64,000 nt of DNA, taken from Salvia splendens (lineage: Eukaryota > Streptophyta > Magnoliopsida > Lamiales > Lamiaceae). Numbering within the stretch: the stretch's first letter is position 1; each line of letters starts with the position of its first letter. Location of the stretch: NCBI RefSeq assembly GCF_004379255.2, contig NC_056037.1, positions 29,671,012-29,735,011 on the forward strand, read 5' to 3'. The notes under the pieces are model-generated. The model was not told where the DNA came from. It did not search any database and saw only the letters and a list, made by a program, of their open reading frames with translations. Made by a program: the position numbers and the translations under genes. This document shows positions 1-11,894 of the stretch, piece after piece.

Positions 1-1630
1 ATGACATGTCAATTATTCTCAACGACATCAACCAAGCACGTGGCATCACATAAGTCTTCATGCTCACTAGTAAATTCAATCTCATTCCCACTTTATTTGT
101 AAATTCATTCTGTTACCATATTTCCTCCAATATTTCCATATTTTATTAGTCGTGTCCAACCATATTAACATATAATAATTGCATAACTAATCACACAATA
201 TCATAAGCACACGATTAACACATTGTAGTAGCACATAGCACCGTACAATAGAATTAGGGTCTTAAGCGTTAAGTACATCACCTGATAGACTTATGAGCAT
301 AAGCCCTTTTGCCCCCGTAACGCTCCGGTCACTCCCTATTCTTTTGATTTTTATTATTGCATATAAAATTCACACTTTTCTTATTAATCACGTAAACTCG
401 TAATAATATCAAAACCTCACCTTTATTCTATAAGCTTTACCAATGGTTTTGTCTTTTTTTTATATTTGTTTTTCTCTCAATCCCATTTCTCCAATTACTG
501 CCCCAAAATCCTCATTAAAATCATATACTATATATTTATACTCTAATCTCATTTGTTCGTCACCCTTCGTTACTATAATAACAGTCACTAGTGGCTAATA
601 ACTATTCATAAATTTAATTCCAATTAAGTTATGAATTCACTAAATATACTAAATGGTAAAATAAATTCTAAAACGAATTCTACTTACTCTCCATATTATT
701 ATTTATCACATATTTCTTTTCATACTTATTTCACATAAACTATCTAATTAAAATGGACATAGCTTCTATTACTATTCACCCGACACTATTCACAGTCAAA
801 GTTAATAATTTTAAAAATTCATTTAAAACACCATATAATTATAACTAATTCTCAATTTAATTGTACACATTCCTTATGTCCTCATTTAAGGTATACATTC
901 ACTTCTCATCCTTTTTACCTCATTAACCCTTTCAAACAAAATGATCAACATTTCCATAACTTTTCATGAGTTACTATTCAAGGCTTATCTTTAAGGGATA
1001 TAGATGTTAAAAATTATTAAACCTCCTTAGAGAAACCTCCTAAAATTAAATTAACACTTATTTTATTATAAATCATATTTCCAGGATCAAAACATCTAAC
1101 TAATTTCCTTTACTATGTTAACTTCCCCTTCATCTCCAAATATTCTAACTTAATATCAAGATCCATTTTGTTTAGTTAATAATTTTTCTTACAAAGATCA
1201 CAGCATGTATAACATTTAGTCCAGAATCCATTTCTATGATCAAATCCAAATTATTCATTAGTTATCTAGACTTGGTTTCCCTTCTAACTACGTTGATATC
1301 AATACTAATCTCATTTCCTTGCTTAATCCAGTTCGTCAATAACATAGTAAAATAATGACTCAAGAAATAATTCTCCTGTACAAATAATTCCAAGTGTGTC
1401 CAAAAATTTCAATAAATATAAACAAATGTTTATCACATTATAAGCTATAAGAGTAATGTAGGATTAGAGAGCTTACTTGTTTTGCTAAGATTGTTCGAAC
1501 GCGTGGTTGATTTGCCGACGAACGAAAGTGAAAATGAGGAGCACGATTTTAGCCATGGAGGTTTGGGAAGGGGATTGCAGGTCATGGTGTTTGAGGGAAG
1601 AGAGAGAGTGAGTATGAATACTGTTATTTC
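1..1630. other. AT-rich intergenic stretch, no gene seen
   Basis: AT-rich DNA with no ORF resembling a protein. The small open frames near 1445-1706 run into the hAT element that starts at 1631 and have no recognisable composition. I see no repeat, tRNA or promoter that I can support here. Confidence 0.6.
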
Positions 1631-2506
1631 CAATGTTTTAAAAACCGGACCAGCAAGCGAACCGACGACGTTACTGGTTCACGGTTCAACCGTTTTGTTG
1701 TTGTAAATATATATAAAAATATATTAAATTTAGTAAATAATTTACAATTAATAATATATCACAAAACATTAAACCTTATAAATAATTAGTGATGTATAAA
1801 TATAAATAATATTAAAATTTAGTAAATATATTCAGATATATATTTAATATTAGTTAGTCTATATAAAAAATTTAATATTTCATGTATTAAAATAGATAAT
1901 GTTTATATTAATTTAAGAAAATTTATTTCATAAAATAATATATAATTAAATACGAATTAAGTACTTATTAATTATTTTAGATAAGATTATTCATTAATGT
2001 CAAAAGCTAGGATATATAAATTAAGTATGTAATATAAAAAATTTATTTATAGTAAATAATGAATCTTATATGGTACTAATAATAATATAGGTGGTAAGTA
2101 GAACATCATTAAAATATAAAGGATGATAATTATATATATTATAATTAACAATTATATTAAAGAATAATAAAATTAAAATGAATTATTAGTTTTTGCAGAT
2201 AAAATTAATGGTTAATGTATAAAAATATTTAATGTTCAAATTGTTCAATGAGCCCATGTGATGGAGTGGTAGAGGTCTTCTAACTAGAAGAGATGTCATG
2301 AGTTCAACCTCTACCAACAATAAATTTTAAAAGATTTTGAAAAAAATAGAAAACCGGTTTCCGGTTCACGGCCCAACCGGTCCGACCGGCCGGTTGGGCC
2401 GATTCAATGCAGTGGTGGTTTAAAGAGGTGAACCGGACCGGACTACCTACCGGTTCGCGGTCCGACCGGTCAAACCGGCCGATCCGGTCCGGTTTTTAAA
2501 ACATTG
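1631..2506. mobile_element. Non-autonomous hAT element with 8-bp target duplication
   Basis: The two ends are perfect inverted repeats of about 20 bp: left caatgttttaaaaaccggac (1631-1650), and its reverse complement ending at 2506. The terminal CAATG fits the hAT consensus YARNG. Both ends are flanked by the 8-bp direct repeat gttatttc (1623-1630 and 2507-2514), the target-site length of hAT elements. Inside the right end are several ccggt/accgg-rich subterminal motifs (about 2345-2490), where a hAT transposase would be expected to bind. No transposase ORF is present, so it would need an autonomous partner. Confidence 0.85.
2249..2320 (+). other. tRNA-like (SINE head-like) segment inside the hAT element
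   Basis: The stretch contains a box-A-like tgatggagtggtagag and, about 45 bases on, a box-B-like gagttcaacctc, in the order and spacing of a tRNA or tRNA-derived SINE promoter, followed downstream by an A-rich run. It has no obvious cloverleaf or anticodon arm, so it is not called a tRNA gene. It may be a SINE fragment caught by the hAT element or a chance match. Confidence 0.3.
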
Positions 2507-2514
2507 GTTATTTC

Positions 2515-2968
2515 TAGTTTATATAAAAGTCTTTCAATTCATCATTAATATATTTGTAAGTGTACAAGTGTCACTAATATATTTTTACACATTTTACTCT
2601 CTTTTCTAGATTATTCCACTAAATTCAAGACAAAACTAGACGCCTCGCCTCAAGGTCTCCTTACACTAATAAAAACGTCCCTAATTAGGATTACTTCATA
2701 AAATAGTTTTTTTATGTAAAATTATTAATTTCCTTTTATATTAGTTTCTCCCCAATTTAATTCTAATTTTATGATCAATACTACTCACATTATACTTCTT
2801 ATAATTAATTATAAGAATACGGAAATCCCCTTTAATTATTTAAATCAATTTATCACTCTTCCACATAAAATTAATCATTAAAAACCTAAATTATAGACTT
2901 TATACACCTTACTATAACTTCTTCTGATTGGAAAATAACAAATTCTGTCTAGGGTCATTTTTGGGACA
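2515..2968. other. AT-rich spacer, nothing recognised
   Basis: AT-rich sequence between the hAT element and the copia remnant. The right part may hold the eroded downstream edge of the copia remnant, but no LTR end or coding homology is clear. Confidence 0.5.
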
Positions 2969-4168
2969 TTACAATATATGTTTACTTGCTGGATAAGACA
3001 ACTTCTTTGACTTCCCAAGAATACATTCATCACATGGAGGGTTGTCTTTTTCTTCAACCCCATGGATAATTCCTTTCTTTATCAATTCCTTCACACTGCC
3101 CTCTGCAGGATGCCCGAGTCTCAGGTGCCATAACCTCACAGTTTCTGATTTCACAACATGAACTTCATCTTGTGTAATTTTCTGTATTGTAGCATCCAAA
3201 TAGTATAGACTGCCCTTCCTCTCTGCAATTATAACCACCTTCTTGTTTTTCATCACAATCATCTTTCCATCTGCAGATGAGAATGTATATCCTTTCCTCT
3301 CTAGTGATCCAAGAAATATCAGGTTTCTTTTCACCTCCGGGATATACCTAACATCATGTAGCCTTTTAATGGATCCATCCATTTTCAACCTTATAGATCT
3401 GATTCCCTTAACATGGCAGACCACATTATTGCCCAGAATCATAGTGCATGTGCTTTCTTGGATCTCCTCAAACCAACTGAGATTGGGGCTCATATGGAAG
3501 CTACAACCAGAGTCCATTATCCCTGATACTCCATCCTTGATATCCATAATGTTAAGAGCATCTGGAGTATTGTTTTCTTCAACACAATCAGTGGAATTTG
3601 TAGCTTTTCCACCACCATTTGCCTGATTTCTCTTCCACCTTTGAGCCCTCTGCATCCTTCTTGACAAACTTCTTTCCTTTGAATTTCTTGATGCTTAGGC
3701 TCTCTGGTGCCGGATCTTGCCCCTTTGCAGCGGATTTGTGCATATCTTTAGCTCTCAAGGCAGATTGCACTTATCCTCCAAGAAACGATAGGAATAGAGG
3801 CGCTGCTTCATGTAAATCCTGTTGGCGAGTGACTTCGTCATGTAAAGATCCTCTAACTTTGCAAGCACCCCAGCCGCGGTGGTCTCCTTCGACACCTCCC
3901 GGAGCACCTTATCGCCAAGACATAGAACAACAGTGCTATGTGCTTTCGCCTCAATCTCCAACTTCTTCGCAACAGCCTTCTCATCAAGATCGACCTTCAG
4001 CTTATCCTTGCTCTCAGCCTCTAACGCCGACGCAAGCCCCTGTTGAATTAGCAATGCCCGCATTTTCACACGCCATAAGCCGGAGTCGTTCTTGCCCGTA
4101 AACTTTTCAGCTTCATACCTAGAAGCCATCGCTGATTCCACGACAACGAATTCGAATTCTTCAACCAA
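2969..4168 (-). pseudogene. Truncated Ty1/copia gag-protease-GAG_pre-integrase remnant
   Basis: Three open pieces on the minus strand read as the start of a copia polyprotein. 4168-3755 is gag and includes the phrase MASRYEAEKFTG. 3770-3588 is the end of gag. 3667-2969 holds the protease motif DSGCSFHM and the GAG_pre-integrase signature WHLRLGHPAEGS. It is closely related to the copia element at 27.4-32.2 kb, which shares EAEKFTG, MKQRLY, DSGCSFHM and LGHPAEGS. Relative to that copy, gag lacks a block of roughly 70 codons after the RFLEDK phrase, the zinc knuckle is missing, the frames do not join, and everything beyond the first zinc-binding cysteines of integrase is gone. The DNA upstream of gag (about 4180-4510) may be an eroded LTR, but no paired LTR exists. 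Confidence 0.85.
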
Positions 4169-4492
4169 GATTCTTCAACCTAGAAGCCCATGCTCGATCG
4201 TGAATCGGCAGATCAAGAAGTGTCTACTGATTTGAGTGAGAGATTTGAGTGAGAGGGAATTGAGGAAAAATCTTATTGAAACTCAATCTGAATCGATTAC
4301 AATCTAAAAGGAATGAATAAGAAAAAATAAATCTTAACAAACTATTGAACTAACTAGGCAACGACTAGTTTTCAATCTGACGGCTCAGATTAGATCCCAC
4401 TCTTAAGACGCAATCGGACGGCTACTGAAACGCGCAAGCTTGAGATGAGCTCGTTGCTCATTCCTTCCATTGTAAACTGACTTTCCTTTGAT

Positions 4493-4718
4493 TGATAATT
4501 GAGCTATCACAAAACCAACATACTTTGGGGAAATTGCACCATACATAAAAAATGTTTTACCAATGTTTCAATTTAGTACAAAAATTTTAAGTTAACATAA
4601 ATCATGATAATTGAGCTATCACAAAACCAACATACTTTGGGGAAATTGCACCATACATAAAAAATGTTTTACCAATGTTTCAATTTAGTACAAAATATTT
4701 TAAGTTAACATAAATCAT
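4493..4718. repeat. Tandem duplication of ~113 bp (two copies)
   Basis: The unit starting tgataattgagctatcac occurs at 4493-4604 and again at 4605-4718, almost identical. Each copy includes acatacttt followed by ggggaaattgca, which is the target duplication plus the start of the MULE-like inverted repeat. The duplication therefore spans the left junction of that element. Confidence 0.85.
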
Positions 4719-4927
4719 ACAAAATGTTTTATTAGAGTTTCAAGTTTATACATTCCATTATATTTTGTTTAACACCATTAGTTTCAATGACAACAGATTG
4801 TTCAAACAATTCAAAGTGGAGTAGTACAGATTTTCTTCATTCCAGTGTCTTACTCAACATCAAACTCTACAGCCATACACACTTTGTTTCCATATACTTC
4901 AACATATTTTATTGTTTTACTACTATG

Positions 4928-5924
4928 TGTTGGTTTCTAGGATTACAAGAGATAAAAGCCGGGCGTAATACAAACCCAAAGAAGGAATACAAAAGGAGAA
5001 ACTGAACTAAAAATTACAACTGAAATTGAAACAGTAACCGTGAATAAGTTTAGCCGAGTCGAGGAGACCTCTTCTCGCAAGACGAGATACGCCCCGGTAG
5101 TGCTCTCGATTTGGCGTGTCGTCCCCAAAGGTAAAACGGCTACGTCTCTGGTGATGCAGCACCACAATCAACAGAGATCCGACGAACTGGATGGAGGAGA
5201 GGGCAGAGCTTCGACAGAAAGACAATGCAGAGAGAGGGAAAGAGCTTATGCTTGTGTAATATGTGTCTAATGCAGTGGAATTACTAGCCTATTTATAGGC
5301 CAAGCCACCATGCAGGGTCAACCAAGCCATGAAGGCTCATCATGGCAGATTCGTAACCGCCGACGGTTACGAGCGTGTGGCAGGAGTGTGCCTTTCGCGT
5401 GCGGAACGTGTGCTTTTCAAGCACCAAGCCAAAAGACCACCCAAAGACCAATTGCCAAGATCCAAGTCCAAGATCGAGATCGAGATCGGGACCTGGCCCG
5501 AGGCCCGCGGACCACGTCCACGAGCACGAGCACGGGCGGGGGGGGGGGGGGGGCGGCAGCGGCGGCGCGCGCGTGTAGGCTCTTTCACCCATCTTGGTCC
5601 ACTATAATTATTAAGTAACATAAAGTCACTTAATTTAAACACATTAAAATATGTGTTACTTCTCCTATGTGGGATAATTAACACTAGTTAATTATTCCCT
5701 AAAGTCCAACTCCAAGCTTTAATTAAAAGCTAATTATGCCCAACTTTAATCCACCATTTCTCACTAACCGGAAATCGGATTTGAGAATGTGAATATACTA
5801 CATTTATCTACGTAAAATGTAGATCGACGCTATATCATTTAATTTCACAAAATTAAATGTCTCGTCACTTTTATTATTTGGTCAAAATCCATTGACCGGG
5901 CATATTTAATCCATGATTTTTACA
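4928..5924 (-). repeat. 3' LTR of the copia element
   Basis: It is the copy downstream of RNase H in the element's own reading direction. It pairs with 10926-11894. A purine run lies just inside it at 5925-5935. It contains a G/C homopolymer tract near 5537-5554 whose length differs between the LTRs, and a TATA-like tatttata at 5290-5297. Open frames across 5293-5684 are artefacts of this GC-rich repeat. Confidence 0.93.
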
Positions 5925-5935
5925 ATCCCCCACAT
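5925..5935 (-). promoter_or_regulatory. Polypurine tract of the copia element
   Basis: On the minus strand this reads tgtgggggat and abuts the first bases (TGTAAAA) of the 3' LTR, the position where plus-strand DNA synthesis is primed in LTR elements. Confidence 0.75.
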
Positions 5936-6486
5936 GAGTGGAAATAGCCGAATGCATATGCATGAAGACACAAGCTCAACCCTCGAGAGGTATATAAGCA
6001 TAAGGATAGGTAGTTGTTGGCTTTGAACCCTCCATAGTTGACACCATCGGATACACAGGCGGCTTAGTAGCGCGATGCTTTGAACTAATCCCCCACAACG
6101 TGCACCGAGACAATGGTGTTAACGCTTAAACACCTCAACCTCATCCGTTCTCACGTTTTGTGTCCATTGCGGTCTTGGACATCACTTTGGATTCATAAGT
6201 GCGTTTTATGAAGCGACCACACTTCGCACTCACATAGGTGATTCTTAGTCTAGTACCTTGCCATACTTGGTCTCTTTGAGAACTCCATCTCTTTGAGATC
6301 CTTAAGAACCATTAAAAGTCATAGACTTAGCCTTTACCACTAGGCAAGTTCTCCAACACTCTATTGCTCTCTAGGGAATAAATATAGTTGAGTGTTTCTC
6401 ATGAACTCTCATAGCTTAGTTGTCCCTTTGAACCATGTTCTTGGCATCTCCAGTCATCATGGTTGGGTTACCACTATGATAATTCT

Positions 6487-9400
6487 TTAGTTTGTGGATT
6501 TCAAACCCATTCCCTCTAGCAACTTATTCATTTGATCACGGTTTAACCCTTTGGTTAGCGGATCCGCTAGATTATCTATTGACTTCACATAGTCAATTGT
6601 AATCACCCATGTTGTGATCAAATGTCTCACGGTGTTATGTCGTCGACGTATATGTCGAGACTTACCGTTATAGAAACCATTGTTTGCCCTTCCAATAGCC
6701 GTTTGGCTATCGCAGTGGATCAGCACTGGTGGCACTGGCTTAGACCAACATGGAATATCTTCAAGGAAGTTCTTAAGCCACTCGGCTTCCTCACCAGCCT
6801 TATCTAAGGCAATGAACTCCGATTCCATTGTTGATCGGGCTATACATGTCTGTTTTGTGGATTTCCACGATACAGCACCTCCCCCAATAGTAAAGACGTA
6901 TCCACTTGTTGAAAGTGAGTCTCTATTATCGGATATCCAGTTCGCATCACAGTACTCTTCAAGTACCGGGGGGTATCTCGAGAAGTGTAGCCCATGATTT
7001 TGAGTATGTTTTAAATATCTCAAAATCCTCACAAGAGCTCTCCAATGCTCTTTGCTTGGATTGCTCGTGTAACGACTCAACTTGTTCACGGCACAAGCAA
7101 TGTCAGGTCGAGTGCAATTAGTCAAGTACATAATGCACCCGATGACCCGTGCATACTCTTCTTGTGCAACGGGCTCACCTTTGTTTTTGCTCAAGTGAAC
7201 GTCGAGTTCAATTGGAGTCTTAACCGGCGCGCCATCATAGGCTTTGAATTTATTCAATATCTTCTCAACATAATGTGATTGTGTTAAGATGATTCCATCA
7301 GACGTTCTTAGAATCTTCATTCCAAGAATTACATCGGCTAGACCCATGTCTTTCATGTCAAAGTTTCTCTTTAACATGGCCTTTGTATCGTTAATTACTT
7401 GAGTGTTGCTCCCCAAGATTAACATATCATCAACGTATAGACACATTTGTCACACTCGTTGATTTTAAACCCATTTGATAACATCACATTATCAAACTTC
7501 AAGTGCCATTGCAATGGCGCTTGTTTTAATCCATATAAGGACTTTACGAGCTTGCATACCTTTTTCTCTTGTCCAGGTACTACAAACCCTTCGGGTTGTT
7601 CCATATATATTAGAAACGCGGTCTTTACATCCATTTGATGAATCTCAAGATTGTGCAATGCAGCAATAGCGAGAAGCACTCGGATAGATGTAATCCTTGT
7701 TACAGGTGAATAGGTATCGAAGAAGTCATGTCCTTCCTTTTGTTTAAAACCTTTTACTACTAATCGGGCTTTATACTTATCCACTGTTCCATCGGCCTTA
7801 AATTTCCTTTTAAGCACCCATTTGCAACCTAGAGGTTTCGCACCTTCAGGTAGATCTACCAACACCCAAGTGTGGTTTAGCAAAATTGAATCTATTTCGC
7901 TTTGAACAGCTTCTTTCCAATGCAACCCGTCTAGGCCATCGAAAGCTACTTTTATAGATGTTGGTTCTTCATCTAACATAAAAGCAATGTAGTCAGGACC
8001 AAATGTTTTTGGTGTTCTGACTCTATTACCACGTCTTAGTACTGTATCCTTTGGATCGGGCCTTGCACGCTTGCGCGATTCAGGTTCCTCATCCGCTGAT
8101 TTAGAACTAGTGGCTTCTTCTTCCACTGGTTTAGAACTAGTGGCTTCTTCAATTCTTGCCTCAGAATTGGTTGAGACTTTTTCCTTGTCTTTGCAAGGAA
8201 ATGTATTTTCGAGAAATACAGCATTCCTCGACTCAATTGTTGTTCCTACTGTGATAGTCGATATTTCAGACTTGTGAACAACAAATCGATATGCACTACT
8301 GTTAAGTGCATATCCAATGAAGATGCAATCAACCGTTTTAGGTCTGATTGTAACTTCTTTGGGCGGAGGAACCATCACCTTTGCCAAACACCCCCACACT
8401 TTGAGGTATTTGTAGGATGGCTTCCTTCCCTTCCACAACTCATAAGGAGTAACATCTTTTCCTTTGAGAGAGATTTTATTCAAGATATAGTTGGCTGTCA
8501 AAACAGCTTCCCCCCACATGTTATGTGGTAATCCTGAAGTCAGAAGCAGTGCATTCATCATCTCTTTTAGAGTTTGATTTTTGCGTTCTGCAACACCGTT
8601 AGATTGTGGTGAATATGGAGCAGTTGTTTGATGAATTATACCACTTGCGTTGCATAACTCCTCAAACGGGGCTACATATTCACCTCCTCTATCGCTTCGA
8701 ATCGTTTTGATTTTACAACCAAATTGATTCTCAACTTCGTTCTTATAATTTTTGAACGCTTCTATTATTTCATCTTTACTTCTTAAAAGATAAATGTAGC
8801 AATACCTTGTGCAATCATCTATGAAAGTGATAAAGTACTTTTTACCACCTCTAGTTTGCACCATCTTTAAATCACATACACCCGTTTGAATTAATTCAAG
8901 GGGTTTTGTGCTTTGTTCAACTGAGTGAAACGACAACTTAGTCATTTTTGCTTCAAGACAAATTTCACATTTATCTTGGGTATCATCCACTTCATTAGCC
9001 TTTAGTAAATCTAAATTCACCAATCTTTTAATGGCTTTTGAATTTACATGTCCCAATCTACAATGCCATAAATTTGAAGACTCGGTCAAATAAGAGGAAG
9101 TAGATGCTTTATTATTATTAGCCAATGGCTTTGCAACACTGCGAGTTGCCACACTAAGCTTGAAAAGCCCATCGGTTACATAACCTTTTTCGAGGGATTT
9201 TCCAAACTTATACAAAGCAAACCTATCAGGCTCAAATACAAGTTTAAACCCCTTATTAACTAGTATTGATCCAGACACTAGGTTCTTGCGGATGTCCGGG
9301 ACATGCAGCACATCCTTCAACGTTATTGTGACGCCAGACGTCATCATGAGGATCACATTTCCGATGCCAAGGACTTCGGAGGATGCTTGATTCCCCATGT

Positions 9401-10834
9401 TGATCTTCCTTCCTTCAACCGCGGTGTAGGAGGCAAACTTGCTCCTATCTGAGCAGACATGAGCAGTAGCGCCGGTGTCGATGTACCAGCAACCCTTGTT
9501 ATCAACAAGGTTAACCTCTTCAGTGATCACAGCAATGAGGTCGTTCTCGTCCCAGTCCTTGAACTCCTTCTCAACGACGTGGGCAGCCGGCTTCTTTTTC
9601 TTGCTGCGGCAGTCCTTTGCAAAGTGGCCTGGTTTGCCACATTTGTAGCAGTCGCCTTCAAACTTCTTTGAAGGCTGCTTTCCCTTCCCTTTGTCATTTG
9701 GACGGTTTGGGTGATGGAGTTTGTTGGAGGAACCGCCCCGTTCCAACAGATTGGCTTTGGCTTCATTTGGGGTGAAGCCCTTAGCCTTTTGGTCGCTTTT
9801 GCGTACATCAGCCTCAATGCGCAACTTCACGATCAAGTCTTCAAGGGTCATCTGCTTTCGCTTGTGCTTGAGATAGCTCTTGAAGTCCTTCCAGCTGGGA
9901 GGAAGCTTGTCAATGATCGTGCACCTTAGGAATTTATCGGGCAAGGTCATCCCTTCAACCACTAGTGCGTGGATGATCATTTGGAGCTCTTGGACTTGCT
10001 CCATGACAGGTCGAGAATCGACCATCTTGTAGTCCATAAATTTGGAAGCTACAACTTGTTCAGTCCCTGCAGCATTATCTATGCTATACTTCTTTTCTAG
10101 GTTTTCCCACATTTGTTTAGATGTGGTTACATTGGAGTATACATTGTAGAGGCTATCATCTAATGCACTTAAAATAAAATTTTTACATAGATAATCCCCT
10201 TTTCTCCTAGCTTCATAGTCCGCCATGACTTCGAGCCTAGTCTCTTGGTCGCTTGGCGCAGGCGGCTCGTTTTCCGTGAGGAAGTTGGCGACGCCCAATA
10301 TTGTCAAGTAGAACAACATCTTTTGGTATCACCGCTTGAAGTCAGATCCTCCAAACTTTGGTGGTTTCTCGGCAGGTGGCATCATTTTGGTGCCAAAGGT
10401 GCCGCACTTGGTCCATGGAAGGAACCAATTCCGTTGCCCCCGAAGGAGCCAACAACATGGTTAGGCATAGAGCCCCCACCATTCATGTTGGGCATAGAGC
10501 CCGCCATGGTCGTACCAGCCCCGAAGGGACTAGCACCCGCATGAGACCCGAAGGCCCTAGCATTCGTGTGAGACCCGAAGGCCCCATCACTCGATCCATT
10601 AAAGGATCCGAAGGAACCACTAAAAGTGGAACCAACCGAAACACCAAAGGTGGAAACAGTGGACGCCCCGAAAGGGTTGTCCCAAACCCATGGGACAGTT
10701 GAAGAGGCGGCTGGGAAGCCGGGGGTTGGCATCATCGAGGGGATCGATGAAGTGTTGACCGGTTCAGTGGTCGCCATGGTGGAGGAAATGGCGGCGGTGG
10801 TGGTGGTAGCAGCGGTGTTGGACTCAGTCGACAT
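6487..10834 (-). pseudogene. copia gag-pol polyprotein, broken
   Basis: The likely start is the ATG at 10834 (MSTESNTAA...), in a Ser/Gly/Met-rich N-terminal region running to about 10382. The next long frame (10319-7419, 966 codons) contains UBN2-type gag, the zinc knuckle CYKCGKPGHFAKDC, protease DTGATAHV, GAG_pre-integrase LWHCRLGHV, the integrase core (IRSDRGGEY, NGVAERKNQ) and the reverse transcriptase fingers. The last frame (7446-6487) has the YVDDM active site and RNase H. Lesions: a frameshift near 10380; a TGG-to-TGA stop near 10330; loss of about seven residues right after DVKTAFL in the reverse transcriptase; and a deletion with frameshift at 7419-7446 just before YVDDM. The copy cannot make its own reverse transcriptase. 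Confidence 0.92.
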
Positions 10835-10909
10835 CTCCAGCAAAGGTGTTAAATGTTTCGAAAGTTTTTAGGTTCAGTTTAGTGTCCAAATTCCTTCAAA
10901 AGCAAGTTA

Positions 10910-10925
10910 TATCTCGTCTTGCGAT
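10910..10925 (-). promoter_or_regulatory. Primer-binding-site region, not tRNA-like
   Basis: The element's 5' LTR ends at 10926 in its own direction. The next bases, after a one-base spacer, read tcgcaagacgagata on the minus strand. A usual site would start TGG and match a tRNA 3' end; this one does not. The same 15 bases occur on the opposite strand within the left LTR (5075-5089), and 14 of them within the right LTR (11074-11087). See the finding on possible self-priming. Confidence 0.5.
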
Positions 10926-11894
10926 TGTTGGTTTCTAGGATTACAAGAGATAAAAGCCGGGCGTAATACAAACCCAAAGAAGGAATACAAAAGGAGAAAC
11001 TGAACTAAAAATTACAACTGAAATTGAAACAGTAATCGTGAATAAGTTTAGCCGAGTCGAGGAGGCCTCTTCCCGCAAGACGAGATACGCCCCGGTAGTG
11101 ATCTCGGTTTGGCGTGTCGTCCCCCAAGATAAAACGGCTACGTCTCTGGTGATGCAGCACCGCAATCAACAGAGCTCCGGCGAACTGGATGGAGGAGAGG
11201 GCAGAGCTTCGACAGAAAGATAATGCAGAGAGAGGGAGAGAGCTTATGCTTGTGTAATATATGTCTAATGCAGTGGAATTACTAGCCTATTTATAGGCCA
11301 AGCCACCATGCAGGGTCAACCAAGCCATGAAGGCTCATCATGGCAGATTCGTAATCGCTGACGGTTACGAGCGTGTGGCAGGAGTGTGTCTTTCGCGTGC
11401 GGAGCGTGTGCTTTTCAAGCACCAAGCCCAATGACCACCCAAAGACCAATTGCCAAGATCCAAGTCCAAGATCGAGATCGAGATCGGGACCTGGCCGCGG
11501 GCAAGGGGGGGGGGGGGGGGGGCGGCGGCGGCGGCGTTCGCGCGTGTGGGCTCTTTCACCAATCTTGGTCTACTATAATTATTAAGTAACATAAAGTCAC
11601 TTAAGTTAAACACATTAAAATATGTGTTACTTCTCCTATGTGAGATAATTAACACTAGTTAATTATTCCCTAAGCTCCAACTCCAAGCTTTAATTAAAAG
11701 CTAATTATGCCCAACTTTAATCCATCATTTCTCACTCACCGGAAATCGGATTTGAGAATGTGAATATACTACATTTATCTACGTAAAATGTAGATCGACG
11801 CTATATCATTTAATTTCACAAAATTAAATGTCTCGTCACTTTTATTATTTGGTCAAAATCCATTGACCGGACATATTTAATCCATGATTTTACA
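10926..11894 (-). repeat. 5' LTR of the copia element
   Basis: It pairs with 4928-5924 and carries the promoter in the element's direction. A TATA-like tataaata (minus strand, 11288-11295) suggests transcription starting near 11260, leaving roughly 330 bases of leader before the coding part. A long G run lies near 11504-11522. Confidence 0.93.

Larger units (their letters stand above)
4928..11894 (-). mobile_element. Full-length Ty1/copia LTR retrotransposon
   Basis: Two LTRs of about 1 kb (4928-5924 and 10926-11894) begin TGTTGG and end TTTTACA as read on the plus strand. The 5-bp target duplication is perfect: ctatg at 4923-4927 and 11895-11899. The coding region reads on the minus strand in the order gag, protease, integrase, reverse transcriptase, RNase H, which is copia order. 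The LTRs are very similar over their length, pointing to a fairly recent insertion, yet the polyprotein carries several lesions. The element lies inside an older MULE-like element. Confidence 0.95.

Noticed and set aside
2249..2320. A tRNA gene
   Set aside because: Box-like motifs are present but no acceptor stem or anticodon arm can be drawn.
5293..5684. Several overlapping open frames of Arg/Pro/Gly-rich type
   Set aside because: They lie in the GC-rich part of the copia LTR, occur on both strands, and recur at 11365-11655 in the other LTR.
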